Origin: Theristus sp. LFF4_11
Lineage: Eukaryota > Nematoda > Chromadorea > Monhysterida > Xyalidae
Direction of reading: 5' to 3'
Length of the DNA stretch: 27,766 bases
Assembly: GCA_030248135.1 (NCBI GenBank)
Contig: JASANC010000546.1
Span: forward strand, 1 to 27,766
The notes under the pieces are model-generated. The model worked only from the letters and a program-made list of their open reading frames with translations, was not told where the DNA came from and did no database searches. A program made the position numbers and the translations under genes. This document shows positions 1-11,400 of the stretch, one piece after another (the stretch's first letter is position 1; each line of letters begins with the position of its first letter).

Positions 1-198
1 GCTGAACCTTATTGCAAGGCGCCAGAAATCAAACAAACTAAAAAAATCACAAGCTGATTTCGAGTTTTCAATGAACAAACACTTGCCGAAACAGCCCGTG
101 TTTTTGTATGCCTGAGTCAGAATAAATCAACCTGCACCCAATTCATCATCATGTGCTTTATGTGCTTTGACTGCGTATTTTGCCAGTTTCTGTTCCAG

Positions 199-1757
199 GC
201 AGCGTTGTCGGTGGCATCATTGGACGGCGTGCGCCGCGTTTCTGTCTGTTCGGCAACACTGTCAACACGGCGTCCCGGATGAACTCGACAGGCGCTGGTA
301 AAAAGAAACTTTTTTTGTAAAATGAAAAGTAAAAAGGTGTCCGAACCGGTGTCCGGTGTCGCTTTTCCACCTGGCTGTTCGGCGCGCGGTGTCCGGGCCC
401 CGGCAAGAAAAGTGACCCAAAACGCCGAGTTTGGTGCGATGCCACTGTTTTTTACGGAACACAACGCGCGGCACGGAGGTAACAGGACCGGACACCGGAC
501 ATTTGTTCGGACACCTTTTTATGTTCGGACACCTTTTTTATGTTCGGACACCTTTTTATGTTCGGACACCTTTTTATGCGTAAGAGAACCGGCACTATTG
601 TCACCGCTTGTAACTCATTCGCCACTATTGCCGTACACCGTGAAATAGCCTGATTGAAGTTCTGTTCAGCCGCTGCGACGGCGCAAAACAAAACTGACCA
701 GGAAACTAAACATGCAGGCTTCGTTGGCAACTTTAGTTTTTTTTGTCAATGTTTTTTTTGTGGAAACGTGCTGCTGCTGCTGCTGATGCAATTTGCCGCC
801 ATGAGCCACGTGGCACGTTGCCCTCGTGGCCTAGGTGGTAGCGCGTTAGACAGTCATTTGTGCGTGTGCGTTCGGGGCATCGAGCCCCGCCGAGGCATTT
901 ATAGGCATGTAATGACACAGAAAACTCGATGGGCGCCCCACACGACGGCGTTCTATACGCTTTTCTGGATTAGCCCTCTAAAAACATCGCCTTAAATCAC
1001 CGTTCATTCGTTCGTTGCATCAGATCGTCGCACTTCGTGAACGCTATCTGTTTCATGCTCTGCGGTTCTACAAAAAAAACTAAAATTCATGTTTCGCGCC
1101 CGTCTTTTGTTCGCAGACTACCACGCTCAGATCAGCAGCGACACCGAGCGCCACCTACATGAACACCACGATGGAGCGTTCATCACGAAGCTACGCGGAC
1201 AGATCGAAGTGAAGGTCGGTCCGAACAATGAACGGACACGATGAACAAGAAAAAGAGTCCGAAGTGGTGTGTCCGGTGTCCGGTCCGCCAGGGTGGCCTG
1301 TATACCGCACGGTGTGACGGACGGGAACTAAAAGTAAAGCGGCATTTTACAACATACATAATTTTAGCGCTGTTACAACATACATAGGTAGCTGCGCGGT
1401 CATTAAATACTGCTTCATGAATGCATCATAACTCATCATCAGCAGTGAGTAGCGAAACCATACACGCTCGGCTTTTTTTGCGGCGATACTTTTATTTCCG
1501 GAAGGACCGGACACCGCGGCGGACACGGACACCGAACAGACCACTTCGGACGTTTTTATTCGGTGTGAGCTGACCTTTTTGAGCAAAAACCATTCTGTTT
1601 TTATCTCGAAAGAATGGAATTTTCACACAGTTCTTCCAGCTTCCATAAACGTTTGTTACTATTCTTTTCGATTGTTCAGGGCAAGGGTACAATGACAACA
1701 TACTGGCTGGTGAAACCGAGCATCGGTCGTGGTGATTCGTGCACATCCATTTCGTAA
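199..1757 (+). CDS. Guanylyl cyclase, receptor-type, C-terminal end of catalytic domain (5' part outside window)
   Basis: Three exons are visible: 199-297, 1117-1214 and 1680-1757, with phases 1/1, 1/0 and 0/stop; TAA ends at 1757. The first reads ..[20 protein letters not shown], the C-terminal core of the class III cyclase domain. The Cys before LFG is the guanine-selecting residue (an Asp in adenylyl cyclases), and the Asn and Arg of NTASR are the transition-state pair. The second exon carries [12 protein letters not shown] and RGQIEVK. The third begins [14 protein letters not shown], completing the RGxIEVKGKGxMxTYWL signature. The enzyme makes cGMP from GTP. The IEVKGKG..TYWL ending fits receptor guanylyl cyclases (gcy-like) better than soluble ones, although FGNT (not FGDT) is soluble-like. 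No kinase-homology or membrane segment is in view. If the donor at 1215 (gtcggt) were skipped, the frame would end at 1244 and lose the TYWL tail. Bases 1-198 look like intron. Confidence 0.88.
331..580. repeat. Foldback repeat with GTGTCCGG motifs in guanylyl cyclase intron
   Basis: Left part near 333-361 (aaaaggtgtccgaaccggtg...) is the reverse complement of the right part near 485-525 (accggacaccgg...ttcggacaccttttt). It lies in the intron between the first two visible cyclase exons. Related GTCCGG/CCGGAC motifs recur in the next intron, so this is probably a small dispersed foldback element. Boundaries are approximate. Confidence 0.55.
504..577. repeat. Tandem repeat, 18-20 bp x4
   Basis: Four copies of gttcggacacctttttat in a row, the second with two extra T. 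It forms the right flank of the foldback repeat at 331-580. The open frames across it (repeating FVRTPF/CSDTFL) are products of the repeat, not a gene. Confidence 0.9.
820..1012 (+). mobile_element. tRNA-derived SINE, copy 1
   Basis: The head resembles a tRNA gene with a polymerase III A box (GTGGCCTAGGTGGTAGCGC) and a B-box-like GGCATCGAGCCCC. A ~120-bp body follows, with aaaactcgatgggcg, ggattagcc and ctaaaaacatcgcc, ending near ttcgttgcatcag. The same head-body order recurs at 27047-27237 and, decayed, at 6587-6776, which shows a dispersed family and not a single tRNA gene. The anticodon arm is poorly kept, so a functional tRNA is unlikely. It lies in the intron upstream of the exon at 1117. 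Confidence 0.75.
1250..1557. mobile_element. Foldback/MITE-like element in last guanylyl cyclase intron
   Basis: The left end aaaaagagtccgaagtggtg and the right end (reverse complement aaaaacgtccgaagtggtct) form imperfect inverted termini of about 45 bp with an interior of about 210 bp. It fills much of the 465-bp intron between the exons ending at 1214 and starting at 1680. Its termini resemble the GTCCGG-rich repeat at 331-580. No clear target duplication was seen. Confidence 0.6.
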
Positions 1758-2825
1758 ATGAAATTTTGAAAACACTGATTTCTACATTTCACCAGTCATT
1801 TTGTTTAAAAACAGTTATTCGCAATGGTTTTCTTTTATTTCACACAGTATTGATGAGACTAGCAATCTATCACCCATAACCCCATAACTATGTTTTATTG
1901 AAACAGTTTTTTATATACCTACCAAAACCAATTTGAGCAATTGAACTGCCCCCAACTTGACACTTGAACTCGTGAGCGCATCTCTTTTCAAATGAAAAAA
2001 CCTTGCTTGTGTGTTAGTTTTGAAACCTTGTTGAAAAAGTTATAATTTTTTCTTTCGACCACTTTTTCCATGCGACACTTTGTTTATTATATACGGTATT
2101 TGTTCAAAGTTTCGAAAGAGCATTATTATATGTGAGCAAAACTGGTTTGACAAAAAAAACTCAAGTTTTCGGAGTTTTCTAGAAAAGAATGTTTTAATTG
2201 GAACAATAACAATTGATTGTATGGACACGCTTGGACTTCAGAAATAACACCAAAGTTTTGCTAACCTGGGCCAATTTTTAGCGTTGCGCGCAGCAAGCGC
2301 GAAAAAAACGACTGACAAGTTCACAATTTATGAGTATATACTACATCTAAAATTGTTGGTCGACAAAACAAGTTTGAAAATAAACTAAACTTGTCACACG
2401 CCAAAGACACATCTTCAAAAAACTTATGCTTCACTTTTTTTTATTCGAATCAAGACGACGAACTGTATGTGAAGGTTGAAAAGGTGACTGAATATCACAG
2501 ATGACATTTGTGTCTCAAGTGGATGATTATTTATTGTAATATTTTTTGAGTTGTTTCGATTATGTAACTAGAAGTTGTGCGCTTTTTGTTGAGACCGTGT
2601 GTAATTTATGACTTACATTGCTGTGGCAGCAGACTGTTTCCTTGCTTGTTTTTTTGTGAGTTTGTCTATCTTTATTTTGATTTTCCTCAATCGCACAGAA
2701 ATTCTCTCATTCCCGCTCATTTACAGCTTTTCTGGTAACAACAACTGTTGCTTTCAAAAACGAAAGCTGTTTGCTGACGAAAATTATCTCACGTTCTGTA
2801 ACTTCATGATTTTGCAAAACGACAT

Positions 2826-2852
2826 CAACAACAACAACAACAACAACAACAA
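2826..2852. repeat. (AAC)n microsatellite
   Basis: About nine uninterrupted AAC/CAA triplets. In one frame it gives poly-Asn, but the enclosing frame has no other sign of coding. Confidence 0.95.
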
Positions 2853-5689
2853 GAAAAACGACACGTTTTGCGATTAGGACGTCAACGGGTTGTCAAAACT
2901 GATCGCTTTTAATTTTGAGTCCGATTGAACGAGGGTGACCACATGCAGCTAATCCTGTTCTTCGTACTTTCCAAAAAAAACGATTTTCGCAATTTTCTGT
3001 CTAGCTCACCGCGCGACCACCCACACTGCGCGAGGAAATGACATTTTTTAGACTCCACAGCGTTTCACGATATGCGGATTTGTTTTTGCCTTCAGAATGG
3101 CAAAACGTTTGCATCAACATTTCATATACATACGTGTTGATTTGTCATGGTTTCGAAATATACTGAAAAAGATCTAAACAGCTTGTGCGAAAAAAACTAG
3201 TCGGCGTGTAAAACGGTCGTAAACTTCGGACCGCGAGTCTGAGAGACAAAAGCCTTTCGCATTTTTCGACAAAAAAAAGTGCGCGCGCGAAGCGTTGCAA
3301 GAACATTGAAGAGTGGGCATGGTTAAAATTGTGCAGAGGTTGATGTCGTGTGAACTTCGCCACATGTATTTGATATTGCATTCCGGTATTGCTACAAGTG
3401 AGAAATTTCACGCAGAAATTCGCAGAAGCGTGGTTTGGTTTGGGTTAGGGTGAAAACAATCGGGTTCGATCAGGCTTGCTTTTTTTAAATGTTTTTGGAC
3501 ATTCTTTGTTGTGAGCTTGATTGCGTAGGTGAGAAATATTTGAGACAAAAACCATGTGTTGCGTTCAAACTTTTGCGAGTACCGTATTTCATTTAAGAAT
3601 CCTCGTTGTCTGCATAAATTATTCTGCATTTGAAGAATGACCTGGCTATCCCCAATGAAACTGCAGATCTAGAGGGCTAAATAAGTCATACGTTTTTACT
3701 TTTTTCCCTAATGACTTCTTGTCAATGAATTTGAGAATTAGTTTTTTTTATAAAATTTAAGAATGAATCTGAAGCGCGCATATAAGTTTCTTTTCTTTTT
3801 CAGTCGTGCTTGTTTGAGCATAAATATTTTTAGCGCCCCACAAACCCATAAAAGCACATGCTGTCAGCTCTTTTTTAAGTTTTACCCAGATTCATGTTGG
3901 TTGCACACTTTTGATAATGTACTTTGCACAGTTTTGATGGGTTGCACCACTCTTAATGATGTAGTGGTGGGGAGAACTGTATTTATTGTTTGTGCACTGA
4001 ATGACCACACACAAAGGAAAGCATATGGTAGTTGATAAGTTTTGCGAAAATTTCATTGAAAACTTTTAAAAAACTGTCGAAACAACTCATGTGATTTGAA
4101 TCTGTTTTTCATACAATAATTTGTGTGTGTGTCGTAAAACTTTGCTCGTCATATTGTGGTCACTGCAAGATGGTTGTTTTAACACTCTCAACATTGCAGC
4201 ACACATCTTCGAAACATTCTTGCCCCTTTTTCATTATTTATGTGATAAGCCTTGGTTTCACCGTTTTTTTGCAATTAATTGGCAAGTTTATGCGGTGAGC
4301 GTCTGCACAGCACACATGTTGTCTGGTCTTGTTTTAGTTCCGCTCAATTGACCACGAGTCTATTTGTACATTTTCAGGGGAGAACATTTTTAAAAACATG
4401 AAAAGTGTGATTTTATCATCGGTTTCTCACATTGATCTTTACCCGTTAATAGAATAATCACTCGCTATAATCAGAGTGTTTCACAAGTTAAGATTTGTTC
4501 TAAAACTTGCAACAAACTGAGTACGTTTTTATGGTCGGCCATGTTGCACATCACTTTTTTTCCGAAAATTGCAGCGCAAAAATAATGAACTTATTCGTCA
4601 GTCAATTAGAAAAGAAAAGACGTTTCAAATTAACCAAACGTTAACCAAGTATGGCAAAATTAGCAATATATTTCCGAAAGAATAGCACAAAAAATTAGCA
4701 GTTTTCAGCAAAACAGCTCGCCTCGCCAATTTTAAGGGTGGTGTATTTCTGTGACGTGTGATCCTGTGCCATTGTCAACCAACATGACAACCAACAAACA
4801 CAAGCTGTTCGTGAAAAAAAACGGGTTTTCGACAGCTGACCAGCGATTGCTTGCATGATGTAAACAAATTGCAAGCGTCAATTTTTATCAGATTCCCTGC
4901 GCATGTAACTTTTGGTTGCATCATCAATTTCCATGCGCCCTTTTATCAAAATAGACGAATTTCGTCTCTTTGATTCCAGTTTATGAAACAAACCTTTCAC
5001 ATATTTTGTTTTGATATGCATATAACTTGGTTGTTGGAGAGTGGAGAGTGGTTGGAGAGAGATCATAAAAACCAGCTACATTTTGTCCGTGTTTTTTTGG
5101 GAATTTTAAAAACACGTATACCTGTTTCACATGTTTGACTGCACATATAAGCGTGAAAAACAATTTACACGAATACGCAACAAACAAACACCTCCATGTA
5201 CCAAGCGCTGCTTACAAACCATGTAGAATATGCATGGATGATAAAAATTACAAATGAAAAAAAAACTGTTGCATTTTTTTCTGAAAACGAGTTGGTTTTG
5301 AGTGGCGACCAATTGCCATCCAGCTTTGTTGTTTGCCGTAGAATTCGGCATACTACTGAAATTGAAACCAACCAAGCCATTGCTATGCATGTTTCAAAAC
5401 ACACGGGCAGCAATCTGAAATTTAACAAGTTTATTATGGTGGTGTCGCAATATTCATTTTCAAACTATTCATCTCCTGGAAAACGATCAGAATAGAAGTC
5501 GAGTTGGTTACTCTTGTTGCAATGCTGACAGCTCTGCATCTCTGTTTAGTAATTAAGAACGAGACCAACAAATTATATTATTATCGTTACAGGAAGACCG
5601 CGTGCACAAAAGTTTCACGCGTTGGGGAAAAGCCGGACACCAAACCAGGCGCATGACGTCATCCGACGTCTTTCGTCAGCTACCGTAAC

Positions 5690-6529
5690 CCAATTTTGAA
5701 TTCCCGCGGATTCTTGAAACGTTTTTCCTATCCCTGTGTGCAAAGGTATAGAGAACCGGGACCAAAATGAAAGATAATATCATAAAGTTTTTTTACGAAA
5801 CGACTTTATTCGCACTGGAAATGCAAAGAAAAAACATCTATCACTACTACTACTTACTACTACGCTACAGGGAAACAACATTTAGTTTTCATTGTTTTCA
5901 AATGTTATAAGTACTTCTGGGGCGCGGAAACTCATTAAAAAAGTATGCAAGACAGAAAAACAACAGCATAGTGCGTAAGTCAGCTACAATGAGTATGTAA
6001 TACGACATATTGCACAACTGCATAACACAAACGCACTTTTTACACAAAAACAACATTTTTTTCAGTAGTGCATGCTCTTGCGCGAGTGAAACAGTTGCTT
6101 GCAAAAATTTACTCATAATTTGCTGTTAAATGAACACACTGTAAACATTGCTCAGCGGTTTCTGATTTAACAGTTTTTTTGAAATTTTCAAATTTGTTCT
6201 TTTTCAAATTATTTTCAACACCCAATTTATTTGTTTGATCATCCTCCAGACATATAGTACTGACTGACTGACTCCAGGTTCAATCAAAAGACCGGCGTGG
6301 TCAAGTTTAGGACAGCTGGTCTTTCATCAAGTGCTGTGGGAAAACTAATTTGTGCTTTTTTTATTTGTTTTGTTTATCTTTGTTTTATCAATTTTTTGGG
6401 TTCTGCAGTGCGTTTGTAGGCGTGGAAAATAAACCACTTTTATTTTTTTGTGGCAATTCAAAATACAGCCGGAGTGATGCAGCCCCACTTCAGGGACTCG
6501 GATCATTTTACCAATTTTGAATTCCCGCG
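5690..6529. repeat. 19-bp direct repeat pair flanking ~800 bp
   Basis: ccaattttgaattcccgcg occurs exactly at 5690-5708 and 6511-6529. The DNA between is AT-rich with no coding signal. The pair may be a short duplicated segment or remnants of one dispersed repeat family. Confidence 0.6.
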
Positions 6530-6586
6530 TCATGCATGAAACTGTTGTGCCTGCCTACGGTGTGTCTTTGCGCGCATTGAGTCTCG

Positions 6587-6776
6587 GACTCGTGGCCTCG
6601 GTCGCACCGTATTGTTAGAATCTTGTCCGTGCGTTTAGGGCGGGGGGGGGGGGGTCGAGTCATGTTTAGAGGGTGAAATAACAGAAAAACTCGAAAAAAA
6701 AACCTAATTTAAAGTGTGTCTGCGGACTCTCCTGGGTTAGCCATGGTTAAAAAACATTGCCCGTCGTCCATTCATC
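6587..6776 (+). mobile_element. tRNA-derived SINE, copy 3 (degenerate)
   Basis: It keeps the order of the copy at 820-1012: tcgtggcct near the A box, gttagaa, gtgcgtttaggg, acagaaaaactcga, gggttagcc, ttaaaaaacattgcc and gtccattcatcag. The B-box region is replaced by a run of 13 G (6642-6654) followed by tcgag. It is too diverged to be transcribed as a tRNA. Confidence 0.6.
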
Positions 6777-8423
6777 AGAGTTTATGTGATTTACGTTTGT
6801 ATCCACCAGATATGTCGCGGTAAAATATTATTGGGCGCTACTTTGTGTACTTTGTGGTGTGATGCTATAGAAGCTAAGCTATTTTTGTTTAATTGTTTTG
6901 TTTATTTTAGCTATTGTTTAAACTTACCTACTTTTTTACTTTTTTGCTCGAAGCTCAACTGCTTTAGTTTCATTGAGCTGTGAAACTTAATTGGTAAAAA
7001 GGCGTGTGCTAGTCTGTGGTAAAGCAAATGAAGTCAGTTCATTTTTCAAGTTTAACACTGCTAGAAGAGCGTGTTATGTTGAATATTAAAAAAGACCAAA
7101 ATAAATTGCAAAATATCGGCGTGTTTGACCGGCTACAATGTAGCTTCTGCCAACTTCAATCGGAACAATTTGTCAGAAAGGCAATGCTCCCGTTTAAAAA
7201 GCGTAGAAATTTACCGCTCACTTGCAGACTTTCCTTGAAAGGCATAATTTTGCATAAAAGTGTTCATACAGGTTGTGCACGCACTGTACAGTGAAGCCTG
7301 TACACGACCAGCCTGACAGCTTGTCACAGCACCAAACAGGTTTTTCTTGATTTCTATAGATTCGCAATTTTATTTACTTCTAATTCCCAATTCTTACAAA
7401 CAAAACAAAAAAGAGTGTAAAAAATCACACGACCGCGCGCGTTTTTCCTTCCGACTACAAAATAAACATTCATTGTTTTTCATGCAGGAGTTTATTTCGA
7501 ATTTTATCGTTTCTGACTTCCAACGTTCCATTTCTATTTGCTGAGAATAAATCATCGAAGGTAATCTTATTACTACATGTGTTACTCTTTGCACGCGCTG
7601 CTTTTAACTTGTGGTCGCTTTTTTAGACGACAGAGAAATCTTGGAAGCTCCGAATGTTTTGTTGACCAACATCGATTTGAAGTGCGTTGGAGCTTAAAAA
7701 AATTGACCTGTTTTGTGATTTGCAATCAACTCGGCAAAACAGAGGCTTTGACGTTTTGTTTCACAAATCTTGCAGAGTATTATTTGATAAACTGAATAGT
7801 GAAAAACAGGTTTTGCACTGAAAAAACCTGTTGGCTCTCGCGCATGCATTTAATTTTTACTCATGCACAGTAAAACACAAACACGCACCGTATTTTTCTT
7901 ACATTATTGAGAAAAAACTACTGAGGAACGATCTAACGAGGGGTGATTTTTCACTTACTTTTTATTCAGTTTTTCTGTTTCGTTCGTTTTTTGCCGCTAA
8001 ACGACGCAAAGTTCTGAAGACGTTCTTTCACAGAAACAGATTTTGTAAATCGAGTTTGCGGCTGAGAGAGGTGTCAAACCTGAATACTGGGAAGACGTTT
8101 TATTGCTTCTTTTCCTATTATTTTTGTGTTTATTTTTAAATTGCAACTTCTCGCATGTTCAACGTCATTCTGGTTACAAAATTATTATCCATTTCCGGCT
8201 GCTGCAGATTACAGTTTGCCAAATACCATCAAAATTTTCCGTTAGCTTGAAACTTTGGTTTCGAGCATCGTAGTTGGTTTAATCTCACATGCTACGATTC
8301 TGATATTAGCATAGCAGTTTACGATCTGCGACCATACGCAGCGAAATCTTCATTATCAGAAAAACTTAACGGACAAAAACAATTAATACCATTTATTTTT
8401 ACAAATTCCGAATTTATTCAAAA
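6777..8423. other. Intergenic DNA upstream of the peroxidase gene
   Basis: AT-rich, with short uncharacterised open frames only (the longest is 92 codons at 7016-7294). The proximal peroxidase promoter must lie here or nearby, but no TATA box or initiator was identified. 8246-8332 has a weak inverted motif (gcatcgtag / gctacgat). Confidence 0.5.
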
Positions 8424-11400
8424 ATGACTACGAAAACCAGAAACAGAGAAAAAATAGTTCGACCAACCGTCAGTTCAGCTGTGATGTCTACTACAAGCGT
8501 TGTACTGTTTTTATTTTTGGTGATCTTGACAACATTCACTGAAACCGGTTAGTTCATGATCGAGTGATTGGTTTTTTCAATTTTTTAACTAATGTCCAAA
8601 ATTTTGTGTTTTTTGAAGTCATGTTGTTTCTTTTTTAAAAGTTCCAATTGAAATTCTCCGTTCACATCAACATCTCTGCCTTCCCTCCATTGTCCACCTA
8701 CCGGTTCGCTGTTAAGGCCCGTTCATACTGACGTATGCTGACGTACGTCAAAGGCACGTCTCCATGAACGGTAATATGCATTAACACAAGACCTAACGTG
8801 CCGTGCCGTGCCGCACATACGCACGTCTGTATGAACGGTAGTATGCTAAAACACAAGACCTGACGTGACGTGACGTGCCGTACCGTATACGCATACGTCA
8901 GTATGAACGGGCCTTTAACACTGTGAGCATCTGCGAAAAGCTGCTGGCGTTTTCAAATTCGCACAGGCGTCAACGGCCAGATCACGCGTAATTTCAAATG
9001 CGAAAATGGCGGCCGCTGCTGCGATCACCACGAGTTCTGCGAGTTTTGGCATCGCACCAACGAGTGCACTCAGAATCCGACATGGATGAACCCGAACTGC
9101 GCCATCTCGTGCGGCCAGTGCGGACGGACGCAGCAGACCACGCAGCGAACTCGACCCCCGCAGACGGTTCGAACTCGCCCAACATCAAGTTGGTGCTGAA
9201 CTTAGTTGTCCATTATCCAGGTTTTCTTCGACCTATAGCCATTTGCTTTTCATTCGAAACGACACCATCCTTCAAGAAAAGTGTGTCGATTTTCGAAAGT
9301 TTCAGAAAAGGCGCTCAACCCGTTAGTGAAGCAAGATTGTGTTCAGTGTTTTTGAAAGTTTTCGACAAAACAAATCGATGTTATAATTGCATGATTGCAT
9401 GGTCGGTGCTACATGTATTCTTTTGCAAACTTTCTTTCAACATCAACTTCAATTTCATTTCACTTCAATTTTCACTTCAACTTTTGTCGACTGTTTTTGT
9501 CACATTTTTTTATCCGGCGTGAGTTTCTGTTCTTGTCTTTTTCTCTTTTGCAAGTTTTGCATGTTTTTTTGCGCCATGAATGACTGCAAAAATGCGGTTT
9601 TTTTGTTTGTCTTCTACTCTTTGAACCCCGCACTCTCAGGACCTTCTCCTCCCCCGGCTACCACGCGAAGTACCACAACAACACGCATTACTCCAGGTTT
9701 GTCCGGTCGGTGTCAACAAAACCGCGCGGTTTCTTTATTTTTTGTTTAATTTTGTTTTATCATTGAACCCTTTTGTTTTTTTGTTGCATAAATGATTTGA
9801 TCGTCTTCTGTTCGTACATTTTTTTCTAAATTACGTTACGCTTTTATTGCCAACCCAGTAGAATATGATTATTGTTCCCCAACATTCACCAATCAGCTCC
9901 ATCGCAACGCACCACACGACGACGCAGGCCATTCACCGCAGCGAGAAGTTTGTTTGAGCGCCCGCAACGTTTTTATTTTTTTTTCATCTTTTGTATCGAG
10001 CTTTTTCGGTTTGCTTTCTGACATTACGAACTTGTTTAGTTGTGGGGCAAAAAATGCTTGCTCACGGTCTCTTCATTCCTCTGTTTCATTTTCTCCATCG
10101 ATGCTAATTGTGCTTTTGATTCCGGTTGCACGCAAAATATCTGTACAGGCCGAACAACAACCGCACGGACAACAACGGCGCGTCCAACGACGACGACAAG
10201 CAGCCGAGGTCAGTCTCTAGTAGACACTCTTGTCCGCAATATTGCCGCCGCAAAATCTGCTACCACTGCTACTACTCCCGTTTTGCAACGTAAGACACCG
10301 GGGACAATTCTTTGACAATGCACGAGATTTGTACGTGCGATAACGTTGAAAAGAAATGTTCCAAAGAAATGCTTTCTAGAAATTTTAGAGCGTTAATACT
10401 GTAGATGATGTTTTTACGTTTTGCACTTATCGTACGCTTATCGCTTTTATAGTTCATATTGCTTCGAAAATTATATACGCATTTGACATTTCCAATTAAT
10501 CCTAACGTGCAATAGAAGAAAAGGGCGCGTTTTACCCAATTTAAAACGTAACCATTACGTAAAATATCACGTACACATAGTTTAACGTACCCGAATAACA
10601 GTATAACAAGTATATAATTGAGTCATTCAAGAATCCTTAAGTCCAATTCATGCACGACGTATAATATCCGGCACGTCACGTAACGTCACGTCACGTCATG
10701 TATGAATGCGCGTATAAACGAGCAAGTACAGGGTGAGCCAAAAAAAGGTTCCAATTCTAAAATGCTCTCACTGGCTTGTGCTGAGGTGTTTCCAGCTGAA
10801 AATTGGAACACTACTAGAAAACAGTTGGAGGTTTTTAAAACCAAATTTTGGTCATGGTATGTTGCCCCTATCACTCACTACAGCAGAATATCTGAAAAAC
10901 ATGAAAAATCGACAAATGTGAAATGCAGAGGGTTGATTTAGCTGTAACAAAGGAACCTCCTGGTTTAAAATTTGGAACACTGTTGAAACACTTTGGGAGT
11001 TTTTTGTGATCAAAATTTTATTTGGCTTACATGTTTAAGTTCATTTTTACAGTGTAATTTTCAAAAAATGCAGTTTTTGACGAAAAACAATGTTTATCCT
11101 TAATCTCACTGTTTAGCATTGCTCATAAACGGATTTCCGAACTGATGTATCGTCACGCGGGGTCAAACTGAATTTTGTACGAAGTTGTCGAACAACTGTA
11201 GATAAGTTATTCGCATGTTCCCACCAATTGGCAGACCAGACACGCTGCTCTGCCGTCCACTTGACCATGATGGCAGCAAAAACTGAAAATGGAATTGCAT
11301 CTACTGCAGAAAACAACCAGTCTGCTATGGTGAAAATATCAGAGTGGCAAATTGTATGAATTAAAAAAAGAAATAACAATTTGTCTCTGGAAAGATAAAT

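Larger units (their letters stand above)
1758..6586. other. Gene-poor intergenic DNA
   Basis: No exon chain with recognisable protein similarity was seen on either strand. Open frames are short, low in complexity and lack plausible splice partners. A possible poly(A) signal AATAAA lies at 2379-2384, about 620 bp after the cyclase stop, too far to assign with confidence. The only structures seen are the microsatellite at 2826-2852 and one of a pair of 19-bp direct repeats at 5690. Confidence 0.6.

Noticed and set aside
322..648. 108-codon frame with repeated FVRTPF/CSDTFL words
   Set aside because: The words come from the 18-20 bp tandem repeat inside a cyclase intron; there is no other coding sign.
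820..895. A functional tRNA gene
   Set aside because: The acceptor and anticodon arms do not pair well and the same head plus body recurs elsewhere, so it is a SINE head.
2608..2877. 89-codon hydrophobic frame ending in poly-Asn
   Set aside because: Low-complexity AT-rich composition, ends in a microsatellite, no conserved features or splice context.
5590..5698. Open stretch RPRAQKFHALGKS...TVTQF after an acceptor-like ttacag
   Set aside because: About 35 codons, no recognised similarity, no splice partner found, and it runs into a 19-bp repeated sequence.
6642..6654. G13 run as a G-quadruplex or regulatory site
   Set aside because: A single run inside a decayed SINE; more likely slippage or a sequencing-sensitive homopolymer.
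7016..7294. 92-codon frame with FDRLQCSFC, resembling [10 protein letters not shown] at 15833
   Set aside because: The similarity covers only about ten residues (about 22 of 30 bases) and does not extend; probably chance or a short repeat.
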